From Parapedobacter sp042666505 (GTDB lineage Bacteria; Bacteroidota; Bacteroidia; Sphingobacteriales; Sphingobacteriaceae), in contig NZ_JBHTDN010000005.1 in NCBI RefSeq assembly GCF_042666505.1, forward strand, positions 248,001-312,000: a DNA stretch of 64,000 bases, given 5' to 3'. Of this stretch, positions 51,610 through 60,216 are shown in pieces. Below the pieces are notes generated by a model, which worked only from the letters and a program-made list of their open reading frames with translations, was not told where the DNA came from and did not search any database. Position numbers and translations under genes: made by a program. The stretch's first letter is position 1; the number at the start of each line of letters is the position of its first letter.

Positions 51610-53046
51610 TTGAAAATTGCATTGAAAGGCAAATACAGCAACTCTTTTTTTGACTCGCTTGGCGCTTGCTGGCTGGCATTGACCGGAAAGCCGAGTGAGC
51701 TGCCACGCGAAAACCGTGGCTTTAATGTCGTGTCGCTATACATGATCCTCTTGTTGGCGATTTTGATTCCTTTAGACCTGTATCTCGGTTTGTGGGAAAT
51801 TGCGATCGGGTTGATCGTGACCGAAGGAATGCTGGTCACCATGTTCTTTTTATCGCGTTACCGGGGTTTACACCGTGTAGGATTAATCGTCTATGCAGTG
51901 TACAGCTACCTGCTCGTTATTTTTACATACTTCTACAATGGTGGTAACGCAGGGCCGGCGCTCTATTTTTTTCTGCTAACCTACCTGCTTGTGATCGCAT
52001 TTACTGCGCAAAAACTTCATTGGATCTGGACGGGATTGCACCTTATCTTACCGGTTGGCTTGCTGGTCATGGAATATGCTCATCCATCTGTTGTAATTAG
52101 AAGCTATGACTCAAGAAGCTCGCGCTTCACCGACTTGACCACGTCTTTCCCCATTATTATCATCTGTATTTTTGCGGCAACCAGCTACCTCCGGAAGGCC
52201 TACGAACGCGAACGGGTGGCCGCTGAGCTCCGGGCCAAGCAAATTGAAAATAAAAATAAGCGGATTAGGTTACAGAATAACTTGTTGCGGAAGGCAAATC
52301 GGGAAAAAATAGAATTGATTTCGATTCTGGGTCATGACTTAAGAAACCCGCTGAACGCCATGACGGGTACGCTCGAAATCCTCAATAATGAAGATCTTCC
52401 GCCCGAAGTAAAAAAGAAGCTAAAAGACGATCTGTTAGTCGCAGCCCACCATACATCGGCGATGCTTAATAATGTGCTCGCTTGGGTATCCGGACAAATT
52501 AAGGGAATCAGGCCCTTGCTTACTTGGGTAGAACCCGAGGTAATTATTGAGCGTGTAATGGCGGTGCAGGGGCTTATGGCTGAAAAAAAAGAAATCTCCT
52601 TTCAGCTGGACATTGGATTAGGCATCCGGGTGCTTTCGGATGCTGAAATGCTCGAGGTGATTATCCGTAATCTGGTAACGAATGCCCTTAAATTTACACC
52701 TCAGGGAGGGACAATTAGCGTAACCGTATCCGAAAGTCCGGCAACCAACCAGTGTACAATCGCTGTCCGCGACGACGGCGTCGGTATGACGGATGAAGAT
52801 GTCAAACATATTTTTAATGGCCATATTCAATCGACCTATGGAACCGAAAGCGAAAAAGGCATCGGGCTAGGTTTATTTCTATGCCGGGAGCTTACCCTTA
52901 GATTAAACGGAGAAATCCGAGCAGAAAGCGAACTGGGTAAGGGCTCCGTTTTTTATCTTGCATTGCCGCTGTATCATATCGATCGGCCTGATAACCCCTC
53001 GTCTCGGATCATTTCAAAGAAGAACATATTGCACTCTTCCAATTGA
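51610..53046 (+). CDS. Membrane sensor histidine kinase
   Basis: 478 residues from a TTG start. Five or six transmembrane helices occupy about residues 45-200 (for example VVSLYMILLLAILIPL, YLLVIFTYFYN, IIIICIFAATSYL), with no large external loop, so the sensor lies in the membrane. A coiled-coil linker (ERERVAAELRAKQIENKNKR) leads to the HisKA domain with phospho-acceptor His in SILGHDLRNPLNAM and a HATPase_c domain (NLVTNALKFTP, VRDDGVGMTDED, GIGLGLFLCRELT). No response regulator gene is adjacent, so the partner is unknown. Confidence 0.93.
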   Translation: MKIALKGKYSNSFFDSLGACWLALTGKPSELPRENRGFNVVSLYMILLLAILIPLDLYLGLWEIAIGLIVTEGMLVTMFFLSRYRGLHRVGLIVYAVYSYLLVIFTYFYNGGNAGPALYFFLLTYLLVIAFTAQKLHWIWTGLHLILPVGLLVMEYAHPSVVIRSYDSRSSRFTDLTTSFPIIIICIFAATSYLRKAYERERVAAELRAKQIENKNKRIRLQNNLLRKANREKIELISILGHDLRNPLNAMTGTLEILNNEDLPPEVKKKLKDDLLVAAHHTSAMLNNVLAWVSGQIKGIRPLLTWVEPEVIIERVMAVQGLMAEKKEISFQLDIGLGIRVLSDAEMLEVIIRNLVTNALKFTPQGGTISVTVSESPATNQCTIAVRDDGVGMTDEDVKHIFNGHIQSTYGTESEKGIGLGLFLCRELTLRLNGEIRAESELGKGSVFYLALPLYHIDRPDNPSSRIISKKNILHSSN

Positions 53047-53114
53047 TTTATGGCCGGATAGCGCAATGGAATTATTTTTGTAAGATAGGATTTCGTGAAT
53101 GCCCTGCATTTTAC

Positions 53115-53122
53115 TATGTTTG
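53115..53122 (+). promoter_or_regulatory. -7 box for the phosphohexomutase gene
   Basis: TATGTTTG, 19 bases before the ATG at 53142; a second TAnnTTTG match, TATTTTTG, lies at 53073-53080. Neither has a TTG at -33. Confidence 0.4.
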
Positions 53123-53141
53123 AAAGGAAAGAAATTTGATT

Positions 53142-54881
53142 ATGATGACAACGAATTTAGATCCAGCGATCCAGACGCGTGCTGAAAGTTGGCTGCGTGC
53201 GCCGTACGATGAAACCACGATAGCGTCTGTGAAAGAATTGTTTGATACAGAGCAATACACGGAATTAACGGACAGTTTCTATAAGGATCTCGAATTTGGG
53301 ACGGGCGGCCTTCGGGGTATTATGGGCGCGGGCACCAACCGTATGAATAAATATACCATCGGCCGGGCGACGCAGGGATTGAGCAATTACCTGCTTAAAA
53401 CCTACGCAGGAGAACAAATTAAAGTGGCAATTTCATATGATAGCCGGAATAACTCCCAATCGTTTGCGCGTTTGGTAGCCGACGTTTTTTCGGCCAATGG
53501 TATTCAGGTTTACCTGTTTTCCGAACTGCGTCCCACTCCGCACCTGTCATTTGCTGTACGGCACCTAGCGTGCCAAGCTGGAGTGATGCTGACCGCCTCC
53601 CACAACCCGAAAGAATACAACGGTTATAAAGCGTATTGGAACGATGGCGGGCAGCTGGTGCCGCCTCATGATAAAAACGTGATTAGAGAGGTATATGCCA
53701 TCGAAGATCCAAGCCAAATCAAATTTACCCCCGAAGAAGCGAACATCCATTTGTTGGGCAAGGAAATGGACGACGCTTACTTGGATGCCATTGCAAGCTT
53801 GATCATCCGCCCGGAAGCAGTGAAGCGCCAGGAGGACCTGAAAATCGTTTACTCACCCATCCATGGAACGGGCGTTACGCTGGTACCACCCGCCTTGGAG
53901 CGTTGGGGTTTTGTCAATGTACATTTGGTGGAGGCGCAAGCCAAACCCGATGGCAATTTTCCGACCGTAGTGTATCCAAATCCCGAAGAAGAGGAAGCGA
54001 TGTCGTTGGCGGTCAAAACCGGCGAGCAAATCGGAGCCGACGTTATCTTTGCTACTGATCCCGACGCTGACCGTGTTGGCGCCGCGGTAAAAAACAAGGA
54101 TGGCAATTATCAACTGCTCAATGGCAACCAGATCGGAAGCCTGTTGGTCAACTATGTGCTGTCAGCCAAGAAAGAACAGGGCGATTTGCGTCCCGATGAT
54201 TACGTCGTGAAAACCATCGTGACAACTAACCTGATTGCGGATATCGCCAAGCAATACGGCGTGACTTACTATGATACCCTCACGGGCTTTAAGTACATCG
54301 GCGAACTGATTACGTTGAAAGGCGGGCAGGGCCGCTTTCTTGTGGGCGGTGAGGAAAGCTACGGCTATCTGGTAGGCGAACTGGTGCGCGATAAGGACGC
54401 GGTCGTATCTGCCGTATTCATCGCTGAAATGGCAGCTTATTATAAAGACCAGGGCAAAACGTTGTTCGACGCGCTAATAGCGCTATATGTACAGCATGGT
54501 TACTATAAAGAAAAACTGATCTCGCTGACCAAGAAGGGAAAGGCCGGAGCCGAGGAAATCAGGGCGATGATGGAACGCCTGCGGTCCGAACCGCCCCAAA
54601 CCCTTGGCGGCATTGATGTTGCTGAGATCAAGGATTACGAAAAAAGTGAATCGTACAATCTGAAGACGGGTAAGCGCGAAGTGATTAACCTGCCCAAGTC
54701 AGACGTCTTGCAGTTTATCACCGTGGATGGGGACGTGATCTCGGCCCGTCCTTCGGGCACGGAACCGAAGATTAAGTTTTACTGCAGTGTACGGCAGCCG
54801 CTTAACAGCGCTGCGGATTTCGAGCGTGTAGGGCAGGAACTGGAAGAACGGGTAGACCGGATCATGAAAGATATCGCTTAA
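53142..54881 (+). CDS. Phospho-sugar mutase (phosphoglucomutase/phosphomannomutase family)
   Basis: 579 residues from the ATG at 53142 (53145 is equally possible; the TTG at 53136 is less likely). It interconverts hexose 1- and 6-phosphates through a phosphoserine in the cytoplasm. The four domains show DLEFGTGGLRGIMG, the active serine in MLTASHNPKEYNG (about Ser153), the Mg2+ loop TDPDADRVG, the sugar-binding GGEESYGYL and the phosphate-binding RPSGTEPKIKFY. The length and the FGTGGLRGIMG motif match the long PgcA-type enzymes. A Nudix gene follows 2 bases after the stop, so the two form an operon. Confidence 0.95.
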   Translation: MMTTNLDPAIQTRAESWLRAPYDETTIASVKELFDTEQYTELTDSFYKDLEFGTGGLRGIMGAGTNRMNKYTIGRATQGLSNYLLKTYAGEQIKVAISYDSRNNSQSFARLVADVFSANGIQVYLFSELRPTPHLSFAVRHLACQAGVMLTASHNPKEYNGYKAYWNDGGQLVPPHDKNVIREVYAIEDPSQIKFTPEEANIHLLGKEMDDAYLDAIASLIIRPEAVKRQEDLKIVYSPIHGTGVTLVPPALERWGFVNVHLVEAQAKPDGNFPTVVYPNPEEEEAMSLAVKTGEQIGADVIFATDPDADRVGAAVKNKDGNYQLLNGNQIGSLLVNYVLSAKKEQGDLRPDDYVVKTIVTTNLIADIAKQYGVTYYDTLTGFKYIGELITLKGGQGRFLVGGEESYGYLVGELVRDKDAVVSAVFIAEMAAYYKDQGKTLFDALIALYVQHGYYKEKLISLTKKGKAGAEEIRAMMERLRSEPPQTLGGIDVAEIKDYEKSESYNLKTGKREVINLPKSDVLQFITVDGDVISARPSGTEPKIKFYCSVRQPLNSAADFERVGQELEERVDRIMKDIA

Positions 54882-54883
54882 GT

Positions 54884-55429
54884 ATGCTGCACTGGGAAAC
54901 GCTTTCGTCTGAATATTTGGTGCAGGCACCCTGGGCAGTTCTGCGAAAAGATGTCTGCCGCATGCCAAACGGGCATGTGGTGCCGGAGTACTATGTGTTG
55001 GAGTACCCCGATTGGGTGAACATGGTGGCGCTTACGGCCGACAATCAGTTTATTCTCGTCAAGCAATACCGTCATGGCGTAGCGCAGGATGTGCTTGAAA
55101 TACCGGGCGGAGTCATTGATCCCGGTGAGGATGCTCGCACTGCCGCTGTCCGGGAAATGCTGGAGGAAACTGGGTACCGATTTGATGCCGTGGAGGAATT
55201 AGCCACGCTTTTCCCGAATCCTGCTACAGCAAATAACCGTACGTATACGTTCCTGCTTACCGGCGGCGTGAAGGTGCAGGAACAGGATCTCGACGAACAG
55301 GAGGAGATCGATGTTATGCTGGTTTCTCCCGAAGAATTGAAACAACTCCTAGTCGGAAACCAGTTCGGGCAGGCATTGCATACCGCTGCCCTGTTCTATG
55401 CATTGGTGCATCTGGGATTATTGAAATAG
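54884..55429 (+). CDS. Nudix hydrolase, ADP-ribose pyrophosphatase-like
   Basis: 181 residues. The Nudix box is complete: G-G-V-I-D-P-G-E then seven residues to R-E-M-L-E-E-T-G-Y (around residues 77-100). Preceding strands (DNQFILVKQYRHGVAQDVLEIPGG) and the C-terminal EEIDVMLVSPEELKQL are typical of ADP-ribose or nucleotide-sugar pyrophosphatases. Coupling to the phosphohexomutase gene (2-base gap) suggests it may act on nucleotide sugars, but that is inference. Confidence 0.9.
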   Translation: MLHWETLSSEYLVQAPWAVLRKDVCRMPNGHVVPEYYVLEYPDWVNMVALTADNQFILVKQYRHGVAQDVLEIPGGVIDPGEDARTAAVREMLEETGYRFDAVEELATLFPNPATANNRTYTFLLTGGVKVQEQDLDEQEEIDVMLVSPEELKQLLVGNQFGQALHTAALFYALVHLGLLK

Positions 55430-55562
55430 CTGGGCTTTTGAAATAAAGTGTCCGATATCGAACAACAGATGTAGTTAGTGAGTGAGGCAATCGCCAGCAT
55501 GTAATCGCGGCGATGGCCTGCTTAGCATGACCGCTTACCGCATGCGGCGGGAGCGATGGCCT

Positions 55563-56804
55563 TTAAAAGACCGGCGCTTCCGCTTCCGCCGCCTCTGCAA
55601 TCCGAGGGGTGCGTTGTATTCTTTCCGTAACGGTCGGCGCGGGGCTTTTCCGTGCCTGCTGTAGAATGAATGCCAATGCGAAAAGAGCGCCGAATGCTGC
55701 CATGGCAGCGCCCACCCATTCCGGTGAGGTATAGCCATGTCCCATGGCAATGGGTAACCCACCCAGGAAGGCACCCAGCGCGTTCCCAATGTTGAAACTG
55801 GCCTGGCTTACGGAGGCGGCCAGCATTTCCGACCCTTTGGCGGTATTGATCATCAGCATCTGGATGGGAGCTGCTAAAGCAAAAGCCGTGGCGCCCAGCA
55901 CGAAAGTCATCACTAAAGAGGGAATCGGATAAACAGACAAATATCGTTGTGCAACCAACGCCGCGGCCATTGCAACGAGCAGTATGAGGGAAGCCTTGGC
56001 CGGCGAAACAAGGTCGGCCAAGCGTCCGCCTGCGAGATTGCCGACAAACATCCCCAGGCCGGCCAACATTAAGATGTATGTCATGGACGACTCGGAGAAG
56101 CCCGCCACTTTGGTCATCAACGGCGAAATATAACTGTACCACGAAAAAAGGCCGCCTGTGCCAATAGCGATCATTCCGACGATCAACCAAGCTTCAGAAC
56201 GCCTAAAAAAGCCCAACTGGGTCTTTAGGTCGCCCGCATGTTTCACTGGCATACTGGGCATCCACAGTTTCAGTGCGAGCAACGTTACGATGCCCACCGA
56301 TACCACAATGGCAAACGAATACCGCCACATAAAGTGGTGTCCAATGTAGGTACCCAGCGGCACGCCGATCAGGTTGGCAATGGTGAGACCGGCAAACATG
56401 ATGGAAATGGCCTGCGCTTCCTTACCCGGCTTGGCCAGACGGCTGGCCACCACTGACCCTACGCCGAAAAAGGCCCCGTGCGGTAAACCCGCTAGCACCC
56501 TCGAAATGAGCAATGACGTATAGCCCGGAGCGAAGGCGGTAAATGCATTGAAAACCGTGAAAAGCACCATCAGTCCGATGAGAATGCGCTTGGGCGGATA
56601 TTTGCTGGCAGTGGCTACAAGTAATGGCGCACCGATGACCACGCCAAGGGCGTACGCAGCGATTAAGTGACCTGCTGTTGGGATGTCTATGGACAGGTCA
56701 CTTGCGATATCTTCCAGCAAGCCCATCATTACAAATTCAGTGATGCCAATGCCCAATCCCCCAAATAGAAGCGACAGTAGACTTTTCTTTATTGTTGTTT
56801 GCAT
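55563..56804 (-). CDS. Major facilitator superfamily exporter (DHA1, AraJ/YdhP-like)
   Basis: 413 residues with 12 predicted transmembrane helices. The DHA1 motifs are visible: GITEFVMMGLLEDIA in helix 1, LIAAYALGVVIGAP in helix 2, KYPPKRILIGLM after it, and SRVLAGLPHGAFFGVG in helix 4. Related proteins export sugars, arabinosides or drugs. The C-terminal tail is an odd Ala-Glu run (AEAAEAEAPVF). The upstream region carries a palindrome overlapping the expected transcription start, so it is probably repressed by a TetR- or MarR-type protein encoded elsewhere. Confidence 0.92.
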   Translation of the reverse strand: MQTTIKKSLLSLLFGGLGIGITEFVMMGLLEDIASDLSIDIPTAGHLIAAYALGVVIGAPLLVATASKYPPKRILIGLMVLFTVFNAFTAFAPGYTSLLISRVLAGLPHGAFFGVGSVVASRLAKPGKEAQAISIMFAGLTIANLIGVPLGTYIGHHFMWRYSFAIVVSVGIVTLLALKLWMPSMPVKHAGDLKTQLGFFRRSEAWLIVGMIAIGTGGLFSWYSYISPLMTKVAGFSESSMTYILMLAGLGMFVGNLAGGRLADLVSPAKASLILLVAMAAALVAQRYLSVYPIPSLVMTFVLGATAFALAAPIQMLMINTAKGSEMLAASVSQASFNIGNALGAFLGGLPIAMGHGYTSPEWVGAAMAAFGALFALAFILQQARKSPAPTVTERIQRTPRIAEAAEAEAPVF

Positions 56805-56824
56805 CGTGCGTTATTTAACACTTA

Positions 56825-56839
56825 GTGTAAAAAGTACAC
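56825..56839 (-). promoter_or_regulatory. Palindromic operator candidate at the MFS promoter
   Basis: GTGTA-AAAAG-TACAC, a perfect 5-bp inverted repeat, overlaps the end of the minus-strand -7 box TACCTTTG (56846-56839) and the expected start site. An overlapping ACACT-T-AGTGT lies just downstream in the leader. The position suits a TetR-like repressor. Confidence 0.45.
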
Positions 56840-56846
56840 AAAGGTA
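56839..56846 (-). promoter_or_regulatory. -7 box for the MFS gene
   Basis: TACCTTTG on the minus strand, 34 bases before the ATG at 56804. No TTG at -33. Confidence 0.55.
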
Positions 56847-56938
56847 ATGCGATTTTTCTTTGCTTGCTTATGCAGCCGGATAAAATCGCCAAAAAATGAT
56901 ACAAGCCTGATAATTGCTGCAGGAGGGTGCAAGAAAAG

Positions 56939-56976
56939 TGTACGAAATCGTACAATCAATTGTCCGGTATCGCACA
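56939..56976. promoter_or_regulatory. Two tandem 16-bp palindromes, 22 bases apart
   Basis: TGTACGAAATCGTACA (56939-56954, perfect 7-bp arms) and TGTCCGGTATCGCACA (56961-56976, imperfect) share the pattern TGTnCGnnATCGnACA. Their starts are 22 bases apart, two helical turns, so two dimers would bind the same face of the DNA. They lie about 100-137 bases upstream of the predicted ATPase-gene transcription start. Confidence 0.55.
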
Positions 56977-57038
56977 CTGCTCCAACTCGGTTTCTGATAT
57001 GTATCTCGTTAATAACGCGTTATACTAATGGAGAGATT

Positions 57039-57069
57039 TTGGCAAGGAACGATGTAATTAATATATTTG
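57039..57069 (+). promoter_or_regulatory. -33/-7 promoter for the ABC ATPase gene
   Basis: TTG (57039-57041, in TTTTGG), 20 bases, TATATTTG (57062-57069). Transcription should start near 57076, giving a leader of about 87 bases before the ATG at 57163. Confidence 0.65.
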
Positions 57070-57162
57070 AATCTGACAGACACGTGTCGTCAATTCGATT
57101 ACTAACGCAGCGCGCATAATCAAACAATAGAAAAAATCCGATAGCTGAAAACCGAGCAAAAC

Positions 57163-57828
57163 ATGATTCAACTGAACAATATTTTCAAATGGTATAATGT
57201 GGGGGGGAGCCGTTCCTTCGTACTCAAAGACATAAATCTTCATATCGCCGAGGGTGAGTTCGTCTCCATTATGGGGCCTTCCGGGTCAGGGAAATCCACT
57301 TTGCTCCATATTTTAGGACTTTTGGACGAACCCGATGAGGGGCAATATCTGTTCATGGGCGAGCATGTACTCGGATTGAAGGAAAAGCAGCGCTCGGCGT
57401 TATATAAACAGCACATTGGCTTTGTATTCCAAGCGTATCACCTCATCGACGAATTGACCGTGTATGAAAACATCGAGACGCCGCTTATCTACAAAAATCT
57501 GAAAGGCAGCGAACGCAAGGCGATCGTCGGGGACTTGATTGATAGGTTTGGCATCGTTGGTAAAAAAGATCTCTTTCCGACGCAATTATCCGGAGGTCAG
57601 CAGCAATTAGTAGGCATCGCGCGGGCATTGGCTACGACTCCCAAGCTGTTGTTGGCGGATGAACCTACCGGCAATCTGAACTCGAAGCAGGGCGAGGAAA
57701 TCATGAACCTTTTCAAACAGCTCAATGAAGAAGATGGGGTAACCATCATACAGGTGACACACTCGGAAAAAAATGCCGAATATGGCAATCGGATCATCGA
57801 ATTGCTAGATGGCCAGATTGTGAAATAA
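57163..57828 (+). CDS. ABC transporter ATP-binding protein, LolD/MacB type
   Basis: 221 residues, a single nucleotide-binding domain: Walker A GPSGSGKST, Q-loop FVFQAYHLIDELTVYENI, signature LSGGQQQLVGIARAL, Walker B LLLADEPTGNLNS and switch His in VTHSEKNA. The DEPTGNLNS block is typical of the LolD/MacB/FtsE group that works with FtsX-like permeases. No permease gene is adjacent. The signature has QQQLV where related proteins usually have QQQRV; this Arg-to-Leu change is unusual. It is expressed from its own promoter with operator-like palindromes upstream. Confidence 0.93.
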   Translation: MIQLNNIFKWYNVGGSRSFVLKDINLHIAEGEFVSIMGPSGSGKSTLLHILGLLDEPDEGQYLFMGEHVLGLKEKQRSALYKQHIGFVFQAYHLIDELTVYENIETPLIYKNLKGSERKAIVGDLIDRFGIVGKKDLFPTQLSGGQQQLVGIARALATTPKLLLADEPTGNLNSKQGEEIMNLFKQLNEEDGVTIIQVTHSEKNAEYGNRIIELLDGQIVK

Positions 57829-57842
57829 GGACATGCTGGGTC

Positions 57843-59429
57843 TCAGTTTTCCTGCAGCGCAATCAGTGCTTGCGCCAGTACTTTGTCTGAGCGGTTGCGG
57901 ACTTTGAAAAAGGCTTCATTGCCAAAATAATAACGGCCCAACAGCGCTTCTATGTCGCTCCGGACCATGGGTTTTATCCGATCGGCCTCCATAAGGGTGA
58001 AAGGAACGCCATTATCCGTTACGTACTGCAAAAAATTAGCATATTCCCGGTCGGGCAAAAAATACCCTTTCAGGTAATTTTCCACGGAGTAGGCCGGCAA
58101 CGATTTTGTCAGCCGCCCATAAACATAGTCTTCAATCAGGTTCGCCTGACGGATATTCCGATATAAAGCACTTATTTTGCTGCTGTCTGCGGAAACCCAA
58201 ACATCAGGTGAAATGCCCCCGCCAGCATACACATGTTTGCCCGATAAGGTTGTAAAACTCAAGTTGTCGGTATCGCGCCGCGCGGAATCAGGTGTATCCT
58301 TCTTTTGAAGACTCTTGATTCTTGGATTTGTATATGATTTCTGGATGCATCTTCCCGAAGGCGTGTAATAACGCGCCACCGTCAGATTTAGCGCCGAGCC
58401 GTCGCCAAAACCAAACTGTTCTTGCACGAGGGCCTTTCCATATGACGGTCGGCCAACGATAATGCCGCGTTCCAGGTCCTGGATCGCTCCTGCAACGATT
58501 TCGCTGGCAGATGCAGACTGTTCATCGATCAAGATGGCCAGATCGCCATCGCCAAATACACCATCGGCGCTTGAATAATAATCGGTTCGGGGTTCGTGTG
58601 CTCCTTCTGTGTATACGATCAGCCGTTTGTCGACGAAAAACTGGCTGGCCAACGCCGTTGCGGCGTTAAAATATCCGCCCCCATTTTCCCGGAGGTCCAA
58701 AATTAACCGCTGCGCGCCTTGTTTCTTTAGTTGTTGAAGGGCGCTCTTGAAATCGTCGCTCGTTTTTGCACCGAAACGCCTGATTTTAATGTATGCGGTT
58801 GCACTGTCTAGGATATATGCCGCATCGATGCTGCTTACATCTACCCGGTCGCGAATTATTTTTAGCGGCAGAGGCAAACTTTTGCCATTGCGGTTTATAC
58901 TGAGCTCGATGGTTGTTCCCCGACGGCCGCGTACTTTCGCTTCAATAGCTTTCTCAGAGATGTTGACTCCGGCAATGGTATCTCCATCGATTGCTATCAA
59001 TTTATCTCCTACGCGCATACCCGCTCGTTGGGCAGGCCCGCCGGTCACCAAACCTACGGTCATCAACGTATCATTTAAATTATAGTACTCGATGCCGATG
59101 CCTTCGAAGCTTCCTTCGAGCGCTTCGTGCTGTTTTTGTGCCTGATTAGGTCTAAGGTATTCGGAGTACGGGTCCAATTGCTCCACAATTTCATCGATGG
59201 CAAGATCCTGCAGTTGATCGATATTTAGGCTGTCCACATAATTTTCGGCAATCAGATCGATCATGCGCTGTACTTTTCCAGTTTTGTCCGTAATGCCCAG
59301 GGGTAGCAAGCTATTTGTACCTGAATGGCTGTTTTCGTCGGCATAATTTTGTCCAAGCAAGAGACCTAGTAACAACGCTGCCCCATAGGTAGCAGCCATA
59401 AATAAATTTCTTTTAGTGTCCTTGCGCAT
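57843..59429 (-). CDS. S41 family C-terminal processing protease (CtpA/Prc type)
   Basis: Start placed at 59429 (MRKDTKRNLFMAATYG), 528 residues; the open frame extends 20 codons upstream without conservation signs. A signal anchor (about 9-27) is followed by a short helical N-domain, a PDZ domain (about 85-175: VTGGPAQRAGMRVGDKLIAIDGD) and the S41 fold with catalytic Ser in DEQSASASEIVAGA and Lys in SYGKALVQEQ. It degrades or trims envelope proteins in the periplasm. It is convergent with the ABC ATPase gene. Confidence 0.94.
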   Translation of the reverse strand: MRKDTKRNLFMAATYGAALLLGLLLGQNYADENSHSGTNSLLPLGITDKTGKVQRMIDLIAENYVDSLNIDQLQDLAIDEIVEQLDPYSEYLRPNQAQKQHEALEGSFEGIGIEYYNLNDTLMTVGLVTGGPAQRAGMRVGDKLIAIDGDTIAGVNISEKAIEAKVRGRRGTTIELSINRNGKSLPLPLKIIRDRVDVSSIDAAYILDSATAYIKIRRFGAKTSDDFKSALQQLKKQGAQRLILDLRENGGGYFNAATALASQFFVDKRLIVYTEGAHEPRTDYYSSADGVFGDGDLAILIDEQSASASEIVAGAIQDLERGIIVGRPSYGKALVQEQFGFGDGSALNLTVARYYTPSGRCIQKSYTNPRIKSLQKKDTPDSARRDTDNLSFTTLSGKHVYAGGGISPDVWVSADSSKISALYRNIRQANLIEDYVYGRLTKSLPAYSVENYLKGYFLPDREYANFLQYVTDNGVPFTLMEADRIKPMVRSDIEALLGRYYFGNEAFFKVRNRSDKVLAQALIALQEN

Positions 59430-59639
59430 ATCCTTGATAACACGCGCTAAATTAAATAGTTTCCCCCATTTTCTGCCTGAAACATGCAAAATTTACAAAA
59501 AAATGGTTTCGCTTTGGCGAAAAAAGTAGTCTGTCGGAAGCGGCCATTATCGATAGGCTATGCGAGGTCGGCCAGGGTGAAGGCAATTTATTTTCTGACG
59601 AAATATTCTCATTTTTGCAAAAATAAAATACGCAAAGCG

Positions 59640-60206
59640 ATGCACGAGATTGAGCCTTATTACCGATGGAGAGATGATTACATCGCAGCCGAAGATGAGT
59701 TGTCTCCGTTTTACGGAACGGAGTACAGTGAATTTGAATTTGACAAACAGGTATACAACTTCCTGCTTCATCCTCAATGGGATAATTTTGGCTCCAACAC
59801 ACTGTACCTTAAAGTTTTGTTTGCCGATTACCAGCGAGGTTATGCCATTATCGAGTTGATCGGCGAATGGAATGATGCGATATACAACGATATCATGCTG
59901 CTCAAAAGGGAAGTGATCGACTTGATGGTCGATGCGGGAATTAACAAATTTATCATGATTGGTGAGAATGTGCTTAATTTCCACGCTTCGGACGACTGCT
60001 ATTATGAAGAGTGGTTTCAGGACATTGAGGATGGCTGGATAGCGGGCATTAATTTCCGCGGCCACGTGATTGACGAATTCAAATCGAGCAACCTCGATTA
60101 CTTTATCAATTTCGGGGGTAAGCTGGACGACTTAAGCTGGCGTAACCGAAAGCCGCTGCAGGTCTACAAAGCTGTGGAAGAACAGCTTATGAAGCGGTTG
60201 CATTGA
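59640..60206 (+). CDS. Conserved hypothetical cytoplasmic protein
   Basis: Start placed at 59640 (MHEIEPYYRWRDDYIAAED), 188 residues. The open frame extends to 59484 but the added stretch is basic, irregular and overlaps the divergent S41 start, so it is unlikely to be translated. The protein is acidic and aromatic-rich (EFEFDKQVYNFLLHPQWDNFG, YEEWFQDIEDGWIAGINFRGH), has no signal or membrane segment, and matches no family I can name, though this type of protein is widespread in Bacteroidota. It is convergent with idi, 10 bases away. Confidence 0.75.
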   Translation: MHEIEPYYRWRDDYIAAEDELSPFYGTEYSEFEFDKQVYNFLLHPQWDNFGSNTLYLKVLFADYQRGYAIIELIGEWNDAIYNDIMLLKREVIDLMVDAGINKFIMIGENVLNFHASDDCYYEEWFQDIEDGWIAGINFRGHVIDEFKSSNLDYFINFGGKLDDLSWRNRKPLQVYKAVEEQLMKRLH

Positions 60207-60216
60207 GGGCTTTTGT

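Larger units (their letters stand above)
56805..57162. other. 358-base divergent regulatory region, no gene
   Basis: No credible ORF. It contains the minus-strand -7 box and operator of the MFS gene, two tandem palindromes (56939-56976), and a -33/-7 promoter for the ABC ATPase gene. The leader of the ATPase gene (57076-57162) shows no strong structure. Confidence 0.6.

Noticed and set aside
55522..56190. 222-codon minus-strand frame overlapping the MFS exporter
   Set aside because: Same strand, different frame; the exporter frame has clear helices and motifs while this one does not.
57037..57053. Possible sigma-54 promoter (TTGGCA at 57039-57044) upstream of the ABC ATPase gene
   Set aside because: The -24 half fits but the required GC at the -12 spacing is absent, and the same TTG is explained as the -33 box of a full TTG-N20-TAnnTTTG promoter.
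56847..57119. 90-codon frame in the divergent region before the ABC ATPase
   Set aside because: It spans the palindromes and the promoter, and its composition is unlike the neighbouring genes.
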